This document shows, piece after piece, positions 45,501 to 55,323 of a stretch of DNA of 64,000 nt (the stretch's first letter is position 1; each line of letters starts with the position of its first letter). This DNA is from Whitmania pigra (Eukaryota > Annelida > Clitellata > Hirudinida > Haemopidae), in NCBI GenBank assembly GCA_021613335.1, contig JAJTWR010000278.1, positions 2,302,501 to 2,366,500 on the forward strand. Direction: 5' to 3'. Both the position numbers and the translations under genes were made by a program. Under the pieces are notes generated by a model that made no database searches, was not told where the DNA came from, and saw only the letters and a program-made list of their open reading frames with translations.

Positions 45501-48500
45501 ATCATTCATCCATGACTGCATGCTTAAATCATCATAGACTTCCCTTGCAACATGAAAATCTTTATGATCACTACAATCTAACAACTTGATGAAAATCGTA
45601 TTGCATTTACATGATATTGAGGTCATTAATGTGATGCTGATACCGATTATTGACTGCTAGTACTGTTGAACATTTATATTGCTCAGGAACCAATTTGTAG
45701 CTTCAATATCAGCTTTGTAAGTCATAATTGACTCAATACCACCTCTATAATAAAATCCTGGATCCTTCGACACCATCAACCATAGCATATTGCTAGATAG
45801 ACTTCACTCCGACTTCGGTATCGAAGGTCTTGCACTCTCTTGGCTCCACTCTTACCTCTCCAACAGATCCCAATACGTTAAGCTGGGTTGCCATACTTCC
45901 TCTTCTGTTGCTCTCCTCGATGGAGTTCCCCAGGGCTCTGTTCTAGGACCCCTACTTTTCACAACCTACACTTCACCCCTGTCTGGCATCGTCAAACATT
46001 TTGACATGTCCTTCCACCAATATGTGGACAACACAAGTCTCTACTCTGTCCTCTCCAGTGACAGTGTCTCTGCTCAACTAGACAATCTGCGAAGGTGCAC
46101 AGACGCCATTAACGATTGGCATCTCGTAAATTTTTTCAACTCAACCCGCAAAAATTTGAAATAATGTTTATCGGCACACCTAGGCAACTCAAGAACCTAT
46201 CCCTCCATCCTCAATAAATATCGCTGGTACCCTTCTTCTTTCTTCTATTACCATAAAACTCCTCAGTGTTACCTTTGATTCTCACCTCAGCCTCAAGCAA
46301 CATGCCTCCTGGTGACCCGTCAAAATAGCCCAGCGACAAAACATCCCCGTCAATGTATCTTTATAAAAAAAATGTTTATATGAGTTGATACATTAACCTG
46401 TAACTTATTTCAAATTTGATTAAATGAAATGAGTTTTATGTTTTGATGGTGCTATTTTGACGGGGCTATTTTGTCGCCGGGCTATTATGACGGGGTGCCA
46501 TGCCTCCTCCATAACAAAATCCTGCAACCATCTCATCTGGGCTATACGACATATCTGCCCATTCCTCTCGGTCGACCTGACTGCTGCTCTCGCACGCTGC
46601 CTGATCCTCTCACGCCTCGACTACTGCAGCTTCCTCTTGTACGGAGCTTCAGCCTCCATTATCTTCTCCCTTCAGCGCATCCAAAACAAGTTAGCTAAAC
46701 TTGTTCTCCTTGATCCTAATCTTAACAGCAACGAGGCCCTGACGCAACTGCACTGGCTACCCATACATCATCGCATCATTTACAAAATGTCTTTGCTCAC
46801 CTATCGTACCTTAACCACATCCAATCCCCCCTATTTCTATCATCTCATTTGCCACCGCCACATCCCCGATCGCATCCGCTCATCTTCTACAATTCATCTT
46901 CATCAACCACTTCATAAATCATCCATAGTCAACCGAGGCTTCTCTTATGCCGCGCCCGTCGTCTGCCTCCCCATCATCCGGTCACAGCCCACGCTTCAAA
47001 TCATCCCTTGAAGAACCAAGGCGCTTCTGACACTACGCTTAAGGCGCCATATAAATAAACTGTTATTATTATCTCTTCTGGGCAGTTAGACCTTCCTTAG
47101 TTCATCCTTTCCTCTCCACTGACACGACTTCTGCTGGCATGGTCTAGTCTTCTCTTCTGGACTAATGCAAACTCCCTTCTCTACAGCATTTGTGCTGCTC
47201 TTAAACATTCCATTCAAACCAAAATAACAAAACTAGAATAGTTTCCACACTTATCTTTGCGCTCTTTATTTAGAAGTAATGCTTGACATATTCTGCATTT
47301 TGTGGTTTTAGTGATATCATAATAATTTATGCATTCATAACATACATTGCTTGTTATTCCATTGTAAATAGTTTCCAAGATTCTTCTCTCTTGGGAAATT
47401 CTCATCTGAAGGACCTACCAGAGAGCAGGTTTATTTATTATGCAAATTTCTTGTTACAAAACTTTGTTTTCAAAAATATGCAATAATTTTATTGCTGGCT
47501 CTTGATTACAAATAAAAATCCATTGCATGCAATATTAGTATTTTGCCAACAAGAAATGTAACAAATCCTTTCTGCTTCCCTGTCATGGCAAGAACCTCAT
47601 TTATAAATCTCAGGAAATCTGGCATAAAGGCTCAGCATTGCTTACTACATACTAATTCCTGATTCAATATTTCAGGAGTTATGCTATAATTAATGAAATT
47701 AATGTTCATAGCCTTTGTATATGCATTGCATGATATGGTTCATAATAACTAACGTGTAACTAATGCATGCTAATTAATGTACATAATAAGTTATTAAAAA
47801 ATTTGAAGTGATAACTGTCATTATTCGTTTATTGATTTTAACTGAATTAAATTAATTCCAATCAGATCAAGGGAGGTTCGTTTGAGATGACATTTATTGG
47901 AGAGGGATTCTCAACTGAGGAGGTTTCAACACCTGACAAAAAGATCATCACCAAAATAAAGGGACCAGGTAATTTGTCCATTGGAGATTAAAGATTTATT
48001 TAATTATTTCAGTATGCATTTATCATGTTATGCTTGTAAATCATTTAAAATTCTTCATCCAATAAAGCAGAGATAAAACAATAAATAAATCATAAAATGT
48101 AAAATAAAAATATGTTTGTTGTTTGGCTGGAGGTACTTTTGCAATAACTCTGGACATGGGAATGTTTTGTGGTTGAACTGAAATTAACATGACAACAATG
48201 TCAACCACTACTTTTTGAACTACTACTGAATTTTTTGTTTGTTTTATATTTGTATCACTTCAGAGGTGGCATATGTAACAGCATCGATTTGTTTGGTGCA
48301 ATCTGCTTATGTCCTCCTCAAGGAGAAGAATAACCTGCCAAACTCGTTAGTCTATACTTCATTCTATTTTCTACAACACTAGATTGAGTCAAATAATTCT
48401 GGAATTCATATAAATAAGTTTATTTGTATATCACTGTAAGCCTGTAAGTCAGGGATACTCAGACCATCTTCTCGTGGTTTTGTGGCGATATAAGCTGGGT

Positions 48501-48757
48501 TGCGATCGGCGACTGATTTTATTGTTGCCTTTGAGAAAGCAAGCACATGAGTTTAAGTCTTTAAAAAATTATTTTTTTTTGTTTTTGCCTGCTGCATATG
48601 CTTTCACCATAGGAAAGTATGGATTATTTGATTTAAATTGTTATTATTCACTTAAATATTTTCCAGTTGTGGAGTGCTGACACCTGGTCGAGCTTTCAGA
48701 AATACCAGTCTGATTGAGAGGCTGCAGAAGCACAACATCCTCTTCTCAACAACTTAA
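39584..48757 (+). CDS. SCCPDH: Saccharopine dehydrogenase-like oxidoreductase, complete 12-exon gene (copy 1)
   Basis: Exons: 39584-39761, 39864-39970, 40040-40120, 40243-40372, 40590-40639, 40706-40836, 44435-44552, 44802-44921, 47372-47428, 47866-47968, 48264-48345 and 48667-48757. All borders are GT-AG with matching phases, giving 415 residues (the vertebrate protein is about 429). The N terminus has the Rossmann dinucleotide-binding motif [19 protein letters not shown]. Conserved blocks are [51 protein letters not shown] (start of a hydrophobic segment, about residues 270-295), [40 protein letters not shown] and the end [26 protein letters not shown] is a poorly understood NAD(P)-binding protein found on membranes and lipid droplets, and is not the lysine-catabolic enzyme itself. 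Intron 6 carries a jockey-like LINE and intron 8 an L2-like LINE, yet all exons are intact. AATAAA at 49470 is a possible polyadenylation signal. Confidence 0.95.
40847..44100 (+). mobile_element. Jockey/CR1-like LINE in SCCPDH intron 6, with ORF1 and deleted RT
   Basis: It begins where copy 1 and copy 2 of SCCPDH stop matching (after GTTTGCAATA). ORF1 starts at 40985 with a serine-rich leader, a coiled coil ([20 protein letters not shown]) and an RRM/CTD-like part ([12 protein letters not shown]). A frameshift near 41575 moves its end, [16 protein letters not shown], to another frame. ORF2 has endonuclease traces FCCTETWLN (41770-41820) and [12 protein letters not shown] (42112-42150). The middle of the reverse transcriptase is deleted near 42840-42870, before [13 protein letters not shown]. 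It then continues through [20 protein letters not shown] and ANDVKL in place of ADD. It ends in a poly-A-like ATAAATAAAAAATATT tail. Confidence 0.85.
40985..41690 (+). pseudogene. LINE ORF1 protein, frameshifted
   Basis: The frame from 40985 gives a leader, a coiled-coil segment with heptad leucines (residues about 20-100) and the [20 protein letters not shown] segment typical of jockey/CR1 ORF1. The conserved end, [20 protein letters not shown], lies in the +1/-1 frame at about 41590-41690. ORF1p binds RNA and trimerises in this family, and this copy cannot do so intact. Confidence 0.75.
45757..47070 (+). mobile_element. L2/CR1-like LINE in SCCPDH intron 8, 5' truncated
   Basis: It starts inside the reverse transcriptase with a DTINH-equivalent at about 45770 and continues with [40 protein letters not shown] and the catalytic box changed to YVDN (about 46020). 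The C-terminal part at 46500-47010 matches the 1-2700 LINE through [31 protein letters not shown] and [11 protein letters not shown]. It ends in GGCGCCATATAAATAAACTG and a TTATTA tail. It is interrupted by the foldback-like element at 46311-46499. Removing that and one copy of the 9-bp duplication restores collinearity base for base with the LINE at 2120-2165. Confidence 0.9.
46311..46499. mobile_element. Foldback-like short element inside a LINE, 9-bp target duplication
   Basis: The ends are GGTGACCCGTCAAAATAGCC and the inverse of GGCACCCCGTCATAATAGCC. The target duplication ATGCCTCCT is perfect (46302-46310 and 46500-46508). It is nearly identical to 38285-38489 but lacks one unit on the left. 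It is 189 bp and non-coding. Confidence 0.95.
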
Positions 48758-49780
48758 GATTTGAATGAAGAGTGGAAAACAATTGATAATTCTTACAAAT
48801 ACATTTGCTTGGAATGCTGTGATTAATCAAGGACTGTGAGGCCTTAGCGTTGTTTTGCTTGTAAAGTAATGTTTTATTAATGTCCGTTGCATATCTAGAT
48901 GATTAGGATGGGTTGTTTTGCTTGAACAACTTTTGTAATTTCCTTACAGAGCTTCTTCAGTAATAGTGGTGAGATTCTTTTGTTAAAGACTTAAGTCTTG
49001 CATTTACTTCTCACAAGTTGTTGCACTATTGCTCTTGTTGCATTTTATCTATTTAATCGGGATGATTTAACAATGGATTATTTTTCAACATTTTTCAGTT
49101 TCAAAAAAACATTCGAGTTTTTATTTTCAGTAATTGCTTATTGTATGTGTGTTTGTTTGATTCTGAGTCACCAGGCGTTTGGGAAATTAAGTTTTAAAGA
49201 ATTTGAATCACACAGTTTAATGGTTTGGGGACATCACATAAATGTTGGTTATTTGTTCCAGTCATTCTCAACTACGGAGAAATATAGTGATTGGTAATTA
49301 TTAATTATGATAGAATTATATGTATTCAGATCCAACAGACATTCAGTTGCAAACAAAGCCATGCCACGTAAGAATAGAACCTTTTGTTTTCAGTTATTGG
49401 AATCGCCTATTATGAAAACCTGCTTGAAGATGTTTAATATCTTTAATTAAGAGTTACAACAAACACATTAATAAAATATTGCAGTTTTTCTTTGATATTG
49501 TTACAAGCGCTGTTTATTTCAACTATGCTGTGTTTTTTTAAGAAATTTCGTTTAAAGAACCAATGACAAATAAATGAGAAAAATTGGTTAAAAATAGTAT
49601 TATCCTCAGTACAGTTAAACCGCTAAAATACCCTTTGATAGAGTAAAATGGGCTAAAATGGTTAGTTCTATTTGTCTTTTTTTTCAGTCTTTTGTACATA
49701 AACACCTAGTTTATTACTTCATACATGTTGCAAATCGAAATGAGCAGACCCTGTTGTTTCTTAATACTTTGCCTTGGATT
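48758..49780. other. SCCPDH 3' flank
   Basis: Probable 3' untranslated sequence to about 49490, with AATAAA at 49470-49475 as a candidate polyadenylation signal. A 99-codon frame at 48998-49297 has no family resemblance and is probably chance. Confidence 0.4.
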
Positions 49781-50245
49781 TCCGACAGGGATCCTCAGAG
49801 GAGTTTTCTCCGCCACAAACGCCCTTTGAATCTCATTACTTTTTCGTGGTTCGAGCCGCATTATAATTATTAAATAGATTTTAACAACACTAATACAATC
49901 TATACACAAAATCTTCCATAAGTAGCACGTTTTACCACACCTTTCCCTACAGTCCAAAATAAGTTTAGTTATTTGTGTTAAATAAGATTTCAAATGTGAT
50001 TAAAAGTTAAAATTTTGAAAGCATTGTAACTGTAAAATCGAGCTGAAAGTTTTTTACTCAAATATTCGTGAGTAAATATATTCTTGGCTGATTACATTGG
50101 ATTGTAATGCAGCACTTTTACATCTGTGAAAAATGTAAACATATTAGGGAATTGAAGCAAGGAGGCAGAACGTTCTCATTGTACTCGACAAATATTATAC
50201 GAACGGATTTGGTACTCTTAGCCGTCGACGGATGCCATCATTCTG

Positions 50246-50458
50246 ATGGAGCTGACGGTACCGTGGGAAAACAGGCAACAATACAGCAACGCACTCAAAG
50301 CGGATAAGTATGCAGATCTGTCTATGAACCGGGAAGCGAAAGGATACCAGACAGACATCCTCCCCATCGAGGTTGGCGCAAGGGGCGTAATCGACAGGTC
50401 GACTTACGCTTTCCTCACCAAGATTGGATTGTCAAGCCGAGAGAGAAAAAGGCTATGA
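50246..50458 (+). pseudogene. Restriction-endonuclease-like (PD-(D/E)XK type) domain fragment of a retroelement
   Basis: About 70 residues with E-LTVPWE, K-x2-KYADL, GYQTDILPIEVGARG and SSRERKRL. The acidic and Lys positions fit the D/E-x-K layout and the context fits the end of a reverse transcriptase protein. No reverse transcriptase motif is present upstream within the window. Confidence 0.5.
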
Positions 50459-50787
50459 TAAGGATATCTGAGGCCGCAGAAGTGCCATCATTCTGGATCT
50501 GGCACATGAGGAGCCAGAAGAAGTCTTAAGAGAACTGCAGAAACCACCGCAGAAAAGCCGTCGGTATGAATGATCCATCGAACGATGGGGCCAAATCATT
50601 AGCGAAGAGACGTGGTATTGTCGGGAGAAGTGGGGCCGACCGCGGATTAGCAAATCGCTATGAACTGCAAATCAAGCCGCGGTCGAGTTCCGAAAATTTC
50701 TGTCCCGGCTGCCACTAAAAAGGAATAATAAGGCCCAATTTGCATATATTAAGTACACAGTGTGAAGAAGCCATTGAGAGCTTTCAC

Positions 50788-50921
50788 GGCGCAACCAGCG
50801 AAAAATGCTGGGGGGCTCAAGTTTAGAAAAGGGACGAAAGCCCGACGCAGTCGAAATATTTTTGAAACTGTTCAAATCAAAACTACCAATTATAATTAAT
50901 AAAGAATTAAAAATAGAACAG

Positions 50922-50953
<32 letters not shown>

Positions 50954-51225
50954 GACTATCTTCAGAAGATAGAAGATTTCTATAACAAAGTTTCAAATCA
51001 GTTAAAGCAAATGTAAAAAAAAGTTTATGATATGTTTAAAATTGTAATATGATATGATTGATATCCTAAACATTTCACTTATTCTAAATTATGTACAAAG
51101 TTAAGATCCTAAACAGTCTACAACAATTTTAAAATGTTGTAGTCTAAATAACTTTTCGATCGGTCCCCAACCAAAAAAAAACTCATCGGATTTGGAAAAA
51201 TTGCAGGGTCCCTCCTATTAGGCCT
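50788..51225. mobile_element. Non-autonomous hAT copy, same family as 38236-39000
   Basis: It starts with CGGCGCAACCAGCGAAAAATG, lacking the perfect CAGTGGC tip, and shares GGGGCTCAAGTTTAGAAAAG, GGACGAAAGCCCGACGCAGT and the CATCGGATTTGGAAAAATTG block. It has an internal TTATTA microsatellite (about 50920-50953). It has no foldback insertion at TAGAAAAGG (about 50823-50831) and serves as the empty site. A poly-G run (about 51221-51238) marks the right side. Confidence 0.8.
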
Positions 51226-51753
51226 GGGGGGGGGGGGGCAACTGACAACTGGAGTGCAGGCGATCGACTTAACAAGCCCAATGAAAATTTGCGGGTAAAA
51301 AGTAGGTAACATGCGACAAGAAGAAGCCGTTGAAAGTCCAAGCAGCAGTGACCGGCATAACAAGGCCAACGAGTGCCTTTCATAGCCGGCGGTAAATGCT
51401 GGGTCCAGAAAGATAAAAACCGAAGGTGACATCTGGCTGATCACCGGATGCGGCCCGCCCCCATAAACTTCAGGAGATTCAAAGGGCCGAAACGTTTGAA
51501 GACGGAGGAAACTCCTCTGATGATCCCTGTCGGAGCCTCAAGGCGGAGTAATAAGAAACTATATTGGGTTAACTAGAATCCACTTTTAATCCACCATTCC
51601 TAAATTATTCCAATAATTATCCAACTCCAACTTTATGCATGACGCTAATAAGGGGAACAAAAAAAAACAACAAATAAACAAATAAAAACCGACCTTTAGA
51701 ATTAATGAGAAACAAAAAACAAAGTTTAAAAAGATGCAACATCAGAAAGTAAC

Positions 51754-53936
51754 ATGAATGTGTTTCGAAATCTCCTGAGGAGAAGGTCGGCCAGTACCTC
51801 GGAAGCCTCGAGCAATGCCAGTGAATCTGATTACGAAGAAACTATTCCATACAGGAAGAAAAGTGGATATTACTTCGTCGGAAAGTACAAGATCGTCTCA
51901 GAATTAGGACACGGTAAATTCGCTACGGTTTGTGTAATTCTCAGAAGCACTTTATAAGAGACTACAAAATATTAAGATTTTAAATTTTGACCCTAGAGCA
52001 GCTGTTAGGGGAACTTAAATGTAATACCGATATAAATACCTTTTAAATAGATAACTTATAAATTACTGAATGAAACACAGCAATAAATTTGCAATTGTAT
52101 CAATATGAAGTTCTTTGACTGGATTCTTTTTGAACACTTGCTATTTTTTGCCGTTCTTATTCTTTCTTACTTTTGTATTGTGATTTGAACAATATAATCG
52201 ATTGAATAAAAATGAAAACAAATAATGAATGGTTAATAAACTTGCGAATATTAATTTATAAATTAACTATTATTATTAATGTTATCAATTATTCTGATAA
52301 TATTACGCATTAATTATTATTAAACTGCAATATCCGTAACCTTCAAAACAGGTTATATTAGCCAAAATTCCAGACAGTGACAAGCAGTATGCCATAAAAA
52401 TGGTTCGCATGAAAAAGTCGAGAGAAGAAATATTGGCGGGTGAAAAAAACATTTTGGAGTTTCTCAGGGAAAACAGACACAAGCTCATCGTCAAATACTA
52501 CGATACCTTCGTATACAATGTGCCTAAGTAGAATTATGTTATTTTAAATATTAACAACAATAATCTTAATGAATATTAAGTATTAGTAGAGAATATTAAA
52601 TAGAATTACGCTATTTTAAATATTAACAACAATAATCTTAATGAATAGCTACCATTTATTTCTCTTATCAAAGCCTGATACTCACGTTGCGTTATTTTAG
52701 TATTGAAATTCAGTAATTGAAGTGTCATTGAATAAAAGTAAAACCTGAAAGCTGAAAGAAAAGTCCAATTTCTTGTTTCGCTGTCAAACTTTCAACCCCT
52801 CTGCTCATTATTCACTCAACCAGTCATTTTGGCTAATAATATTGATTTAACAGTTAATGGAACAGTTAATTTGTTCAGAACTACACGTGCTTCGTTCTCG
52901 AATATTTGGGAGGAGGATCTTTAGCTTATCACATGCGCTGTGGTCCATTGTCAGAGGAGAGAGCACGGTTCTATGCTGCCTGCATGCTCAGCGCTGTGGC
53001 CCACTTGCATTCCTTAAACATCGCACACAAGTAATGCATTCCTCTGTTATGCATTAATAATAAAGATTAATAAATTAATAAAGAGTTTAAAATAATAAAT
53101 TAATGGAATATTAAAAGTTAAGTCAGTCAGCAAAATAAATTTTAGGGACATCAAGCCTCAAAACGTAGTCCTCAACCATCACGGTTACGCCGTACTGGTG
53201 GACTTTGGACATTCTCAACTTCATATCAAGTACGGCACACCCCTCCGCGACAGACTTGGCACACAGAGGTACAAAGCACCAGAGTTCTTCGGCTCTGGGC
53301 CAATTTTCAGATTTACTGATTTTTGGGCTCTGTGCGTCACTCTATACGTGATGCTAACCAAAAAAGTAATTGTCACCAGTTATTATGTCATTTCCTATAT
53401 TAAATTATTTTATTAGCTAATTTAATGTCAATAAATAGTAACTTAAAACAAATTCAACAAAAATTGTGATATCTGACGCTTTAATTAACTCCATTTAAGC
53501 ATGTAACCGTACTTCCGAGGATCGAATACGATATTACGAATCTCTCACCGGTGGCTAAAGACCTATTTAGCAAAGTAATAATTATTTGATAATACACCAA
53601 TTTGCTTAATAATGTTTTGACTTCACAATTTTTTATATATTTAAAATTAACAATTCAATCTTTTCTGTTGGTTAATAAATACGATGCTTAATACCCTATA
53701 CACCGGGTGTAAAATAATGAGATTGGGTAATAATGTAACAACAACAAATAGCACATTCTCAAACAAAATAAAATTAAACACTAATTATAATCAAAAATAA
53801 TTGTTGCTGTTATCATTAGCAAGGGTAATGATGCTCACAGGTGTTCAAAAAGAATCCAAACAGGAGGCTTGGATCGGGAGTACGAGGTGCCAAAGAAATC
53901 ATGGATCATCCGTTTTTCAAAGTAAATGACAAGTAA
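51754..53936 (+). CDS. AGC-like serine/threonine protein kinase, six exons
   Basis: Exons: 51754-51927, 52352-52519, 52879-53030, 53146-53365, 53500-53574 and 53841-53936, with GT-AG borders and consistent phase, giving 294 residues. A serine-rich leader of about 40 residues precedes the kinase domain. It has the Gly loop ELGHGKFATV, YAIKM (ATP-binding Lys), a helix-C Glu in EEILAGEKNIL, LEYLGGGSL (hinge), NIAHKDIKPQN (catalytic Asp; Lys replaces the usual Arg of HRD), VDFGHSQ (DFG), GTQRYKAPEFF (APE) and DFWALCVTLY. The last exon has NPNRRLGSGVRGAKEIMDHP, the RLG-x-AKEIM-HPFF pattern of AGC kinases. There is no AGC C-tail. About ten residues seem to be missing after VMLTKK, so a small exon between 53366 and 53499 may be unseen. 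AATAAA lies at 53951. Predicted active, substrate unknown. Confidence 0.85.
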
Positions 53937-53956
53937 TTACTTATTTATGGAATAAA

Positions 53957-55323
53957 TCTTTGTCATCCTTAAAGTATGCTGCTTTTATTTAAATAAGCCA
54001 ATGTCTCATGTGACGTAATTTTAACGGTTTAAATAAAGGCGCAAAAAATTATTTCTACATTGGCAACATGGTTAAAGCTGTTTCAAGTCATTTGCCATTT
54101 GGCCTCATTTGAGCTCTCTTGGATCAGCCAAGCGGGACCACTTTTTGGCCAATGATTTGTTTTGAATTTCAAGCATCTATTTCTAGTTTAGTAAATGCTA
54201 CATAAAATAATGGGGCTACATAACGGATGTCCATTTCCTTCGAAGAAATTCATAAGAACATTTTTTCAACTTTTATGACAAAAATGTTGCAATCCCTCAC
54301 GTTAAGAAACTAGTTATATTATCCCGTAACTCATTACACTATTGTTGTTTATTACATCGATTTCAATCATTTTATTGTAATATTGCAGTTTCTTATAAAC
54401 ATAATATCAACATAATATTACAATTTATTGTCAGCGAAAATAAATAAATAAATAAAAGGATTAAAGTATTTTTCAGAAGATCGATTTTGATAAACTGAGC
54501 AAAGCATCACTAGAAGCACCGCCAATGAGGCCAAGTCGACTTCAAATTCTGAAGAATTTAGTGCTGTGTCAATGTGCAGCAGGTTGAAACAACCGTCGTT
54601 AACGACTGCGCTGTTGGAGTACTTTTCATTAGCGTGAATTATTTTACACCTTTGATCTTTTACAGAAAAGCGAAAGTTTTCAAATAATATTCGAATTCTC
54701 CAATACCAGATATATCTTCTTTTCGTTTTATTAATTGGTCGTTGCAAAATACTTCTGAAACTGATAATAACAACGATAATAATAATGTATTGCATGCACA
54801 ATAAAATTGATGGCAGTAAAAATAAATAATTAAATAAGGTTATGCTTCGACTGCCTCTTCTTCTGACTGAACTTATAACGGTGAAACATTATAATTGCAA
54901 TTTAATAAATAAACATTAACTTATTGGTGGTAATAATTAGTTTTTAATAAATAAATTACTAATTACTATTATTAGACTGTATAAATATTATAATACGCAA
55001 TTAATATGTAATAATATTATATTACATTATTTGAGCGGTTGCCTCGTTTGAGGTTGAAAATATTTTCATTGTCGTTATTATTATTGTTACGATGATGATG
55101 ATGATGACTATTATTTTTTTTAATTATTATTATTTCAGTAACTTAACAGTGAAAGTAGTTCAATTTGGAAATTGCTAAATTTAATTAGCGCATTTAACAA
55201 ATTCATAATTTGCTGTAATTTTGCCTTTATCGAACTTTTAATAACTTCAGCATTAGCGAGACGTCATTCAAAACAAAACCATTCACCGAACGAACACTCT
55301 TTTTTCACCTCATTCCATACGCT
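53957..55323. other. AT-rich intergenic
   Basis: No gene or classified repeat. It has GAT microsatellite-like sequence at about 55090-55110 and TTATTATT near 55075-55130. A 127-codon minus frame (54418-54801) shows no homology signal and is likely chance in AT-rich DNA. Confidence 0.4.

Larger units (their letters stand above)
49781..51534 (+). mobile_element. Retroelement remnant with inverted flanks and a PD-(D/E)XK-like domain
   Basis: The flanks 49781-49835 and 51474-51534 are imperfect inverted copies: TCCGACAGGGATC and CCCTTTGAATCTC on the left, the inverse on the right. Between them on plus, 50246-50458 encodes ELTVPWENRQQ, KADKYADL, PIEVGARGVIDRST and LTKIGLSSRERKR. The ELTVPWE and EVGARG pairing resembles the restriction-endonuclease-like domain found after reverse transcriptase in invertebrate repeat proteins. 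Further GC-rich sequence to 50700 and from 51230 to 51480 continues it in broken frames. A hAT (50788-51225) is inserted. Whether the inverted flanks are termini or chance duplicates is not resolved. Confidence 0.5.

Noticed and set aside
48998..49297. 99-codon plus-strand frame with hydrophobic stretches after SCCPDH
   Set aside because: Phe/Leu-rich content follows from T-rich DNA and it lies in probable 3' untranslated sequence of SCCPDH.
54418..54801. 127-codon minus-strand frame
   Set aside because: AT-rich composition gives Ile/Lys/Asn-rich random frames; no domain or splice signals seen.
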